Source: Dactylonectria macrodidyma (lineage: Eukaryota; Ascomycota; Sordariomycetes; Hypocreales; Nectriaceae). Taken from it: DNA of 64,000 bases. A program made the translations under genes and the position numbers. The notes beneath the pieces were generated by a model. The model was not told where the DNA came from and did not search any database. It worked only from the letters and a program-made list of their open reading frames with translations. Shown piece by piece: positions 47,394-57,210 of this stretch. The stretch lies in NCBI GenBank assembly GCA_020744425.1, contig JAGMUV010000014.1:558001-622000 (forward strand), read 5' to 3'. Every line of letters starts with the position of its first letter. Positions within the stretch are counted from its first letter, which is position 1.

Positions 47394-48067
47394 AATCCTG
47401 AGATAGAGCAAATTATTATTTCAAATAGCAACTGATAAGTGCTGTTTCTTTTCCTGACCAAGAGCCAGTAGACGGGGTCTTTGGCTTTGTAACACCGAAT
47501 TAACTCCGAATGGATCCGATTGTGATGGGTTTGGGGAGCTACCCTAAGCTCCGCTCAACAGGCCGACAAGCTCGGCACCCATGCAGATGTCCAGCACAGC
47601 CAAGTCAGCTCAATCGAGGGCGGGCAAGGGTGACGACTTCGGGCTGCCTTCTGTGTGATGTTGCGATTTGTACCTGGCAGGCTTGCTGGGACTTCTATCA
47701 TGACCAAATTTAGGTACAAATCAAAGTACCCTTAATTCCGGGCCGTCTAGTGGTCAAAATTTTTCAAGAAGTGGGTCGGTACGGCCAGTCTGCCTTTGCT
47801 GTTGCAAAGGGATGCGTACCGCCGATGCCACGACCCCGTCTCCTCCGTCTTCTGAGTCCACGCTGATAACGAGACGGTCGCGCATGACTACAAGACAGTC
47901 GCGAGGAAGCTCGGCCTGGACAGCAAGCTTGATGGTTAAATATTCATCACTGACAATTTAAGTATAAAGAACTGCGTGATACGCCGGAACGACGCTCGCA
48001 AACTACGCGCTAGCAAGTCCGTCTTTGCAAAGATATTCTTCGGCTGTTCTTCGTCTAATTCTTCTCC
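47394..48067. other. Intergenic region
   Basis: About 670 bp downstream of the four-helix gene. No supported gene. Its right end meets the lost acidic tail of the minus-strand gene described next (frame open from 48068). Confidence 0.4.
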
Positions 48068-48188
48068 TTATTCTTCTTCAGATTCCTCATCCATGTCTTC
48101 TGACGCATCGTTCCCGTCCGTCGTCCCACTCGTTCGACTTGTGTTACTCGTTTCGCTTGTCTCACTCGTTTCGCCTGATTGATCCGAG

Positions 48189-49674
48189 TTATCCTCTTAT
48201 TTTATCCTCGTCATCGGAGGCGTCGTATATATTAACCCCATCAGGGAGATACATTTCACCTTCCGTAACTCGGGCCCTTTTGGAGGGACGGCCATCCTCG
48301 TCGTCAATCGCTCGATCATCAGCTCTAGCAGGGGGCTGCGCCAACAAGGGGGGCATTAGCAATGCCTTATTGATGAAGGCTGTTTCCGGCCGATGTATTG
48401 CAGCCCACAAGGCCTTCAGGCGATCGAGTGAGTCCCATCCCTTCAGAACTTGACACAGTGCGAGGCTGTATACCAACCAACGCTCCACCTTGTCGACCTT
48501 GACTTTCCCCCACGCATCCACTAGGCTCGTGATCCTAGGGATGTCGCGGAAGAAACGGGTCGAGTAAATGTAGTCATCCAAGTGCGACGCGTGGATCGTA
48601 TCTGGCTCATTAACCCGCCCATGGGCGTGAACAAGCTTGCTAGTCCACTCCTCGAGGCTTAAGTCATTGGCAGTTTCCGGGAAACGTTCAGGGTATTTGG
48701 AAATCTGGAACAGCTTCAGTTCGTGGGAGCCATCTTTACGCCCAAACTTTGTTCGATGCAGGCCGTGGAGTCGATAAAAGTTGAAACAGGTCACCTTGCA
48801 GTTCGAGAATATTACGTCGGCGATATCGGCGTGCGCTGTGCTGGGCAACTGCTCTATCAAAAGAAGAAAGTCCTTAGAGTGTTGCATACTGACCTCGATA
48901 CCTAAAGGGTCGGTGATCCTAGGGTCGAATGGAAGTATCGTCGCATTTGGTGGTGGCTCTCTGTGCAGAACTGAAGTGCGATTGAGCGGAATGCTAGGAG
49001 GCTGCTGCAAAGTGTGGTCCTCGACATTGTCTTGTTCGGCCCCAGTTGTAGTTGAATAGTGGGTAGGATTTCCACTCTCCTCGACGCTGCCAGAAAAATC
49101 GACCTCAACAGAGTTGTCTTTCAGCCTCAGTTCTTTAAGGCCGGCTTCTATTCGGTGGAGCGACGAGCTATCCGATGTTAGCATTCCATGAGTTCTACCT
49201 CCGAATTGTCCAGAATTCTGTCTTCATTACTTACTTTCCCATTGATGTCAGAAGCAAACTGAAAGCAGAGATATGAGCCGTGATTGATTTTTGAATCGAG
49301 TGGATTTTTGTTTGCGACATCTTAAACTTGATTTTCCTCCAAATCTCTTCCGACATCCTCCCTGCTTCCACAAGCGGACGAAATTTGTCGACGAGGGTCT
49401 GGACCTCGGCCAGCGTCTGCATCAAGTCGGCCGTTATGGATTCGAGAAGCCTCATCCGTCGTTCGCCATGGGCGGCAATTGCAGAGTCATTGCCCCTATT
49501 CAGATCGTCCTGAATCTGATTCAGCACGCCGGACAAAATAGCAAAGTCTTTGGCCATGTCCTTGGCCTCGTTAGGGGCATTCTTAAGGGCATCGTAGAAC
49601 TTCCAGGAAAGCTTAATGGCCTCTTTGATATCACTAAGCGATAGGCCGATTGGAACCATTTGGGTCTTTTGCAT
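48189..49674 (-). CDS. Protein with a fungal STAND-type N-terminal domain, acidic tail truncated
   Basis: Exon 1 (49235-49674) and exon 2 (48189-49167), with a 67-bp intron carrying TGCTAAC, encode 472 residues. The N-terminal ~145 residues (MVPIGLSLSDIKEAIKLSWK, FYDALKNAPNEAKDMAKDFA) match the helical fungal N-terminal domain found on STAND and related signalling proteins. The C-terminal part is unrecognised; it contains PFDPRITDPLGIEVSMQHSK and a nuclear-localisation-like patch, RPSKRARV. No NACHT or kinase domain is present. Directly after the stop, a 13-bp step between two GAGGATAA copies restores a 39-codon acidic Ser/Thr/Glu-rich tail ending at 48068, so the present stop may be a recent frameshift. 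The start may be 49674 or 49659. Confidence 0.65.
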
Positions 49675-50229
49675 ACTGAGGTTGCAAACTCGATTGAAAG
49701 GTTCGATCGAAATCGATTTATTATCAGGTCGAAAAGACGGTCTTGGAATCTTGGGGCTGAGTCCAGGGCTTGATGCAGGCAAGGCAGACTTCAGTTGATG
49801 ACTGGTGTGGGGCTGGCGTAGAAAGACAGCCTAACGGGCGCGCCACAACTACGCTGCGCCAAGCAAAGGCTTGGCGGCGGACACTGCTTAAAATAAAACG
49901 TGATTGAAGTTGATGATGGTCATAGGAAAAAGGGGTTAATTGATTATGAGGCTAAGGAAAGATACTCCTGTTTTGCGTAGCCCGTGGCGCCCGTCGTACG
50001 CCAGGTTCAGGTTCAGGTTCAATTCCTACTCGGTTTTAGCCGCCCTTTCACAGCAGCCATGCCCGGTAAGCGGGGTCTGGCAGACAGCCGAAGTGCCCCG
50101 AATATTTATCCGTGGCGCCCCACTTCGCCAACGCCATCTGGCGCTTGGCCAGCCGCCTCCAAACTTCCCGCTTTTTTACTCCCAAACCTCTTCTCTACAT
50201 CGGCCAGCCAGCCTCTATAGATAGCGGTT
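49675..50229. other. Intergenic region beside a LINE 3' end
   Basis: About 550 bp between the STAND-type gene start and the approximate 3' end of the minus-strand LINE. A triple CAGGTT repeat lies near 50001-50018. No gene is supported, and the exact LINE end was not resolved. Confidence 0.4.
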
Positions 50230-52089
50230 CCAAATGCTAATGTACACATCGTTTTGGGCTCCAATGAGGCGAACTATATGCCTCGTATATGGGACCTCCT
50301 ACCTACAGTCTCCCCCCAGTGCTCGGCTTGGTCTGATTATGGACTGATCCTGAACTGCCCAAGGATCTGGGTTTGTTCCATGAACTTGACGACCTTTGCT
50401 GCTACTCTGCGCTCGCTCAATAATGCCCGGAGGCTTCGATGCCCTGGAACTTGACCCAATCCCTTGTTTCGAAGTGTGGTGTGCTTCCTGCATTGAAGCA
50501 GGATGTGGGCTACTGTTTGCCGTCCTTCGCCGCATTCGCATCTAGGGTCCGTGATCCCTGGCACTCTTCGTTTGAAGAGAAAGTCGTTCATCCCAATCTT
50601 CTCCGTCCGGAGCTGGATGTAGTACTTTTGGTGTTGGTTCCGGTGTGTGCCTGAAGGTTGTCCGGCCCCTGGTTTCCTGTCGCTACTGCGTTTTCTGTCT
50701 GTCGTTGATAACTTTGCGCGACCACATTTTCAATGTGGACTTTAATGAATACAATACCGGGGGTTGCTGCGCCCTTGGCCCTGGTGGTCCTCTCTGTCTC
50801 CATCCCGTGGCTTCTTTAGCCGCTCGATCCGCCGTTTCGTTGCCGTATATCCCCTTGTGGGCTGGGATTCATCGAATCTCGACAGTCAAGCCTTGCGTTC
50901 GTAGTTCCTGTATTCGCTGCGTTATGTCTTGGAGGAGGTATGATCCCGGTTTGTCCCTGGGCCTCGCCACCGACCTGATCGCTGCTTGATTGTCTGTATA
51001 GATCAAAATTTTCTTTCTGATATTGCCTTGGCTTCTGTCTTCCTGGGCGATCTGGAGAGCCAGGGAGAACCCTTGGAGTTCGCCGGCGTACACTGTCGAT
51101 ATGGTGTCGTCGCCCATGTAGGCGCTCCTGCTTTGACTGGTCGTCGTGCACACAGCCGCAGCGCCCACGTGTCCGTTGATGCCACTTCCATCCGTGTATA
51201 TATGTATGGTGTTTGGCTCATTGCCAATGCCGTACGGGTGTCTCGCTTGCGCTTTCTCGACGCTCTCTTCGATGAACGTTTTTGGGCCTGTCCACCATGG
51301 TGGGACGACGTACGGCGTGATTACTTCCATTTTCTCCATCTCGAACCCTTGTTCGTCCTGTATAGCTTTCTGTATTGCTCTGCGTGGGCTCATTTTTGTC
51401 TTTCCTCCTCCCAGACCATCTGCGCTGTGCTGGGATTCTTGTCCCCCATAGCCGATTCTTCCCACACAGTCAGCGTTGTGCTTCCAGATTTGATGTTCGA
51501 TGTGCAGAAGATGTGTTTCGATATCCAGGGCGGGGGCTGACGTGGCTTTGAAGGCACCAGAAATCGCCCTGGCTGCCCGTGCCTGCAGACTTTGCAATTG
51601 TGCCAGTGTCTTGTTTGTGTATGGCATGTTTCGCGTTCTCCAGTTTGAGTTTGACCACGCAGAGCATGCATATACGATCTGTGGCACCACCACCCCTCGG
51701 TAGATCTCCCTCATGTCTTGGAGAGTAAGGCCCCAGGTTGAGCTACCTAGGCTGCTTAGGGCTGAGATTGTTTTCGTCGCCTTCCTCCGCATTCCGTCTA
51801 CGTGGGGCTTCCATTGCAGCGCAGAGTCCATGATGAGTCCTAGATATTTGCAGGTCGGCTTTGCCTGGATCTCGCCCCATGCCGTTTGAAGTGGGTGTTG
51901 AATATCTATTCTCGTGCGGACCACAGCTGTGCCCGTCATTCTGTTGTAATACCTCCTGAAGCTTCGTGTCAGTCTAGTTATAGCTTTAGAAGGTCGGGAG
52001 AGATGCTGGTCTGGGTCACTTGCTGAAGGACTCGGCAACTCTGTCCTCTTCAGACAGCGATGTTCATTGGAGGATATCTGTACTGCCAT
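50230..52089 (-). mobile_element. 5'-truncated, degenerate Tad1-like LINE (RT tail and RNase H)
   Basis: On the minus strand an open stretch (52089 to 50869) carries the region after the reverse-transcriptase core (TCKYLGLIMDSALQWKPHVD and RGVVVPQIVYACSAWSN) and an RNase H domain: HIYTDGSG, AGELQGFSLAL, YTDNQAAIRS, then HKGIYGNETADRAAKEA. A TGA at 50869-50871 stands where Trp of the usual W-I-P-A-H-K-G motif is expected. Further down are a TAG and a frameshift, then a Cys/His motif, CECGEGRQTVAHILLQC, and the end of the ORF. The catalytic RT core and endonuclease are missing, as in 5'-truncated LINE copies. The 3' boundary is approximate. Confidence 0.82.
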
Positions 52090-52205
52090 AGTTAGCTTAA
52101 AGATTAGTCTTCTGACTGTATTATAATAATTATTACTATTTAATACAGAAAAAGCATGTCTAAACAGTCATTTATTATAATACTATTCAGAAGTTAGAAG
52201 TTAGA

Positions 52206-52578
52206 TGACTATTAGCGGTCAGCAGGGGGGTCGTCTCTCAAAAGCCAAAGACCACGGACGAAGGCCGTCAAACAAACGAAGTCCTGGCTACTGCAGTTAC
52301 TTCCGTCTTCGTGAAGAATGACGGAGCGGCCCCGTAGATGCTTCCTCTGTGTTGGCAGAGCCACCACTCTCACGCCCTCCGACCCGGCCATCGAGCGTCT
52401 TATCAAATTATTTTACTCACCGGGCGACTTGAGCAAGCATTTCAAACGACACCACCTCTCCAACCTTCGGGGCGATGAAGAGTTGCACTGTCGCCTATGC
52501 AAGCTGGCATTGGATCACAAAATGCATCTACAGAACCATGCTGAGACCATACATGGAACTGTCTCAAGAGGAGGGTAG
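52206..52578 (+). pseudogene. Relic of the C-terminal end of a DUF3435 (FluG-region) protein
   Basis: From 52318 an 86-codon frame reads CFLCVG, then SPGDLSKHFKRHHLSNL, CRLCKLALDHKMHLQNHAET and IHGTV. This is the C2H2-like tail typical of DUF3435 proteins. The preceding segment continues the family only in another frame (LATAVTSVFVK, about 52284-52316), so at least one frameshift is present, and the large tyrosine-recombinase-like part is missing. DUF3435 proteins include the captain recombinases of Starship elements, but this remnant lacks the part needed to test that. Confidence 0.5.
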
Positions 52579-52707
52579 ACCTACGTAAGCATAGTTGAAC
52601 TCAAGACGTTGATTCGCTACTGATGGTGCCCTAGTTGAAGATATCGGGTTCCTACATGGCCATGCTATCGATGGTTAAACGATCAAATCTCTGCATCTTG
52701 ACACGCA

Positions 52708-53190
52708 TTAATCCTTCATCCTCCAAGACATTTTCTCATCAGCACCGTCCATCACGGCGGCAAGTTTGTCCGTCAGGATGCCGGCATGACCGGCACCGTT
52801 GTGATATTCCCATGCGGCCTCATCAGTGGCAGCAGCAGCTATGCGCACGGCATGGGGGTTGGTCCAGACGTGGTTGTCCTCGAGTATTCCAGCTAGCTCA
52901 GGCTGCTCCAAAAGCTTCGACGGTTTGCTGTGTTGCTCCCGTGACAGAGGTAGAAGCTTTACTTGAGCTTCTACATTTACCGGTGCGAGGGCGGAGTGGC
53001 AGCAGTCCAAAATGCAAGTGACGTTTTCGGTTCTTTTCGTCGTCTCTAGCAAAAGCTGCGAAAGCTCACCGTCTGATATTCCTCGCCAGTTGTCGAGTGT
53101 AGGGTCAACTAGGCGAAAATTGTGCGCCAGGGACTTGGAGGCTGATCGCTTCGGCTTCTAGCGATAAGACGGACCGGATCTGGCGAGTCG
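52708..53190 (-). pseudogene. Caspase-fold (peptidase C14, metacaspase-like) fragment
   Basis: The minus strand reads [20 protein letters not shown], then LSQLLLETTKRTENVTCILD and CCHSALAPV. The Asp-Cys-Cys-His-Ser block is the catalytic-Cys region of fungal caspase-like proteins. The downstream part HAVRIAAAATDEAAWEYHNG and GILTDKLAAVMD matches the late half of the same domain. The N-terminal half with the catalytic His is not found in frame upstream, where a TAG closes the frame near 53160. It is thus a partial or decayed copy, possibly once the effector domain of a death-related protein. Confidence 0.6.
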
Positions 53191-53639
53191 ATGGCGGCGA
53201 GTGTATCCAGGAACTCAAGGGCCATAGGTGCTTAGTAACGTCGGTCGCGTTCTCGCCTGACATGTCGTGGTTTGGCCAGCCTCTTGATTAATTAGCCAGC
53301 TTCGTTTGTGCTTGTCAACGACAATGAACCGCAATGCTTGCTCTGCAATGCCCAGACTGGTTGATCCAATCGAGTAACTTATGTGCTGGCAGATCACTTC
53401 CTGTGTCCCTAATACCAGGTCTTGCGCTTAATACAATGGCGACACTTGCCCTCGTGGTCCCAAAGTCCGCCGCCAGCAGCGCATGCTCGCATGCAAAGTC
53501 GTTCGCCGCTGTAATAGAACGTCTGGGATGGAGGGATGAGACCGGCTTGATATCGCAAGATTTTAGCAACGTACCATTGATCTTTTTAAAATGGAATGCA
53601 CCGTCGACCTGCGTTTGCGTAGGGCTGTTGCTACAATTG
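53191..53639. other. Degenerate stretch, possible coding relic
   Basis: An 84-codon minus-strand frame (53315-53569) contains ALLAADFGTTRASVAIVLSA, which faintly resembles the first phosphate loop of actin/Hsp70-fold ATPases. The match is too weak to call. No intact gene is present. Confidence 0.3.
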
Positions 53640-54540
53640 TGGTCGTAACTTCCTCATGGTGGCGGAACGCATTGAAACTCCATTCTAATATTTCTATCGA
53701 AGTCGAGCATCGCTTCTGGCGTAGATGAATCTCTAGTAGGTCGTAGAGCGTTTGAAACTCAGTATGGCAGTCGGGATACCGAGGTATCCTGCTCAACTAG
53801 GTGACATTAATATACTACCTTTTTTTTTTTTTTTTTTTTTTGACACAATCGCTTACTTGGTATAAGTGTCTCAGTACTGAAAGGAGATGGCGATCGCTAC
53901 GGCTGGCTAGCTTCTGAATCAACTTATCGTTCTTGGAGTCCGCACAAGGGCCAGTAAGCCAATGATTAACCCTCGATGCACGTATTCGATTCAGGTCGGT
54001 TCTGCACTGGGAACATCTCGCCATTGAGTGCATCTAGAAGGGGATTTGTTATTCAAGGAGCAGATCTGAAAGGTGTTTGACTCACTCTGCATATCAATTC
54101 CACCTCCTCTTCTTTAAAATCGTGCATCAAGCCAGCGATTTCTTTAGATGTATATCTTGATGACGTTTTCGGTTTGTCGCCTCCAGACTCGCCAACCTCG
54201 TCCGCGGCGGTAGACTGATGCGGGGAACATAGGTTCGAAAGACCATGATGGGCTAGGGAAATGGGATTATCACCCTGGCTTATAGGAGCTGGTGGGCTTG
54301 GGGAGCAGAGGAAATCGAGTCTCATCACTTCCAACGAGGTTTTGACCTCGCCTAGTGATTCTGTGTAAAGCCGATCCAAAGTCATCGCATCGCGGTACGC
54401 TGTGGTGGTGGACTTGGAAGGGTTGTAGCTAAAGTCGTAGACGGAACTGTGGAAGGGGCTGTAGGAGTAGGCTCCAGGGTCACTCGTCCAGGTGAATGTG
54501 TACGAAATGTCATCGAAGGTTCTACAGAGTGAGACAGCGA
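53640..54540 (-). pseudogene. Remnant of an unrecognised protein gene
   Basis: Protein-like segments follow one another on the minus strand: YTESLGEVKTSLEVMRLDFL (about 54385 downward), then MARCSQCRTDLNRIRASRVN and SDRHLLSVLRHLYQ. An intron (donor GTAAGCG near 53857, acceptor near 53797) leads to LSRIPRYPDCHTEFQTLYDL and SIEILEWSFNAFRHH. Helical, Cys-containing, Ser-rich in the first part; no family is recognised. The intron holds a 22-nt A-run on this strand. No convincing start or stop was found, so it may be a broken gene or part of the neighbouring caspase-like relic. Confidence 0.35.
53820..53841. repeat. T22 homopolymer
   Basis: Twenty-two consecutive T on the plus strand (A22 on the minus), inside the putative intron of the unrecognised minus-strand remnant. 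It may be an old retroelement poly(A) trace or a slippage-prone tract. Confidence 0.7.
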
Positions 54541-54814
54541 GGTGGTTCAGGACACGGGGCGACGCTGGGGTCCAAAGATGAACGAGCGAGTTACTAAGGA
54601 CAGAGAGTCGATTGAGATCTGCCCTCGAAATCTCACCCCGCTTCTACGACATTGCCATCCTAGCACTGCTGCAGCGTCGGCTCAGGACCGTCATAGCGCA
54701 TTCCATCGCTGTTCACAAGGATATGAAGCAAATGCCTCAGGTGACCGTCGATGTATGCCTCTGATATCGAAGAGAGTTTAAATGTACAGAAACAGTGCTT
54801 CCGGTCCTCGACGA

Positions 54815-55790
54815 TCAAACCCCCACAATCTGCATGCCAGACGCGACAAATGACTTACGGACGTATGTCTCAGAGCCATGCTCATGCCTCTTTCTCTTGC
54901 CGGATAACTTTGATACGCTCTTATGTCGCCTGAAGGGTAACAAGGTCGCTAAGTCAAAATCGATGAGCATGATGCGGTCATGCTCGTCGTTCCAGAGGAG
55001 GTTCGCCCGTCGCATGTCGTTGTGTACAACGCCTTGCTTGCGAAGCAGCTCCCGTAGCCGCGTCTTCTCTTCTACTAGGACACTGTCGTTCAACACAACC
55101 GTATCTCCTATCCATGACATCAGCAAGATTTGAACGATGTCAGCCAATACCAAAGGGTAGGGCGTCTCCAAATCGATGCTGCCCAAGCAAACGGGGACAA
55201 AGTGGCCCTACAGTGGTTCCAGACGGAAGTAGACATCCGCTTCGTGTTGCAACCTCGTGACAGCCGCAGCGAATGTTCCTTTCCCAACAAAATGTATACC
55301 CGTAACAGCTCAGTGTCAGCTTAAAGAGCGCCCCTCTATCACCATATTTGCCATCGCTGTCCAGGGGCTTCAAATAGCGAAGGCGGTAGACGGGACAAGC
55401 TAGTTTCTTGCATAATAGCTCTCTGAGACGAGTGGCGTTGATGGGATGCGACAGCCCGCTTTTGGCACGGCGATGTAGAGCCACATTTGGACATTTCTCA
55501 TCGAGAAGCCGATCTCCTTTGAGGCCTAGCAGACATCTGTGCGTGCAATATGGTCGAGCCTCGAGTTCCGACGCTTCGCTGCCTGTAGACCCGTCGTTTC
55601 CCGATGTCATGTCTTTTCGCTTTTTCGAGCCGAGGGCTGACACTTGTAGTGATGGCTGCGCACCTTGAGTCCGTCCACCTTCATTAACCAGAGGCTCGTC
55701 ATCGCCACTGCTGGCATCAATTTTTGGCAGGGGTTCAGAGTCCTTGCATGATGGCCTTGTCGTTTGTCGCAGCTGTAATGGTCCGACGGT
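54815..55790 (-). pseudogene. Broken protein-kinase-like gene
   Basis: A Ser/Glu-rich leader precedes ARPYCTHRCLLGLKGDRLLD and KCPNVALHR, a block found in a common family of fungal kinase-like proteins. Then comes ALFKLTLSCYGYTF. One extra T in the run at 55289-55292 shifts the frame. In the other frame VGKGTFAAAVTRLQHEADVY follows, with a TAG at 55208-55210 where Gln is expected. The kinase then continues: SIDLETPYPLVLADIVQILL, GVVHNDMRRANLLWNDEH with the catalytic HND, and IMLIDFDLATLL with the metal-binding DFD. The catalytic motifs themselves survive, so decay is recent. It lies directly downstream of the PD-(D/E)XK relic on the same strand. Confidence 0.7.
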
Positions 55791-55797
55791 GGTCTGG

Positions 55798-57210
55798 CTA
55801 GGCCCCTGGAAGGTCCAAGGTATCGATAATCCACTTTCGGAACGTTGAATCGACCCAGTTAGCAAGCTCGCGCACTATAGCAACAATCGTGTAGAGACCA
55901 ATAAGGGTATTTGTATCCCTAACTGATATTTCCCCGACTACTTCCAAACGATCACCTCTGTCGTAGGTGAAAAAGAGTTTCTAGTTGTGTTCAACGCTTA
56001 GAAGCAGCGGCAACGTTACGATAGTGCGCTATTGCTGTGCACTATCTAGTGTCTTTGCTGTATCTGAATTGAAGAAGTCGTTTATACGTTGGTGCTATGC
56101 GGCAGTCCATACCCTAAGTTGTAGCCTTCCTTCTTCGGCCGACCCTGCGGCTTTCGTCTCGATGCTGACTGCGATTGTATGAAACTGGAGCGGTGGATAC
56201 GGTGTCTGGTTAATGAATTGCCTATCCCTTGGTTAGGACCATATCTTCTTCTGGATCGATTCATTTAACCGCTTGTCCGAGTCGGAAGATACGCCATTAA
56301 GGGCGAGAACCAAGATAAAATTGATTATTTTGCTCTCTATAGAGCTTCCTGGAATATTCGTAGGAGGAAGGAACGGAGACACAATGCAGGCCGTGGTGAC
56401 CAGTTCCTTCTTGACATAGCGATGTTGTGCTAATGCGAGCTTGAGAAGCGGACCGTGGACATCCAGATTCTATGCCGCTTCAGATCAGCCGAGGCGCAGA
56501 CATTCGCAAGCTTCGGCTTTGATGTCTTGAATTGCCTGTAGTTCGGCTAAGGCAAAAGACCGAGACATATGCCCGTCCCCTTCCTGCACCTCGTCCTCCT
56601 CACTTATATGTCTTCTAGAGAACCACGAATCCCTTATATTTCGGCTGATAGCTTTCGAGATCTTGTGGCGAGCCTGTGGTGGGAATATTGCTTCGTGTTC
56701 TACTGTAAGATTGTAGATCCGATTATATAGTAGCCGGACGTCAGAGGGCAACTGGTCAGTTGCGTTATCCTCTAAAGGAATGTAATGTATTGGCTTTTTG
56801 AGAACTTATAAGTTCTGTGTTCTCTTAGTCGGGCTGTTTGAGCGCCTGCGGGAGGATGTTATTAATAACGGATTGGTTGAGGAACGCGCAGATGTAGGCA
56901 GCCTGTATGGGAGGCTTAGTCGGTTGTTAGAGGCATTGGACTTGGGTGTCTGATCGATGTCGTATAGTGGGGAAGGCGCGTCTGTCGTCGGGCTGTCGAA
57001 GATATTATTGTCGGGCTCCCTCCGTCGTTTTTGAGGCGACCCTTCCCGATGCATGCTCGGACCTGATGACGGAGGCGTTGTCATGCCTAGAGTATTGATG
57101 TACCTTGGGGTCTCTGGCGATAGGGGCTAACGATAGACGGAGGGGCTTTTAGCAGAAATTCCGTCTACCCAGTCCTGAATTTGTGCCAAAAAGTCTGCAT
57201 GCGTGACCAT
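55798..57210 (-). pseudogene. Broken PD-(D/E)XK-nuclease-like domain gene
   Basis: From ATG 57210 one frame reads HADFLAQIQDWVDGI, a Ser/Pro/Arg-rich segment ending SNSPTKRTQNL, then IHYIPLEDNATDQLPSDVRL and NLDVHGPLLKLALAQHRYVK. The catalytic-type SIETKAAGSAEEGRLQLRVW follows. In another frame it ends GDRLEVVGEISVRDTNTLIG, LYTIVAIVREL and a TAG at 55798. These are the conserved blocks of a large fungal PD-(D/E)XK-like family. In-frame stops occur at 57127-57129, 56806-56808, 56485-56487, 56470-56472, 56233-56235 and 56095-56097. Two replace an expected Trp (after EAA and TAA) and others a likely Gln. One frameshift lies between about 56000 and 56090. Confidence 0.68.

Noticed and set aside
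53315..53569. Possible Hsp70/actin-fold ATPase fragment (ADFGTT-like)
   Set aside because: Only one short loop resembles the family; no second phosphate motif or adenosine motif is found.
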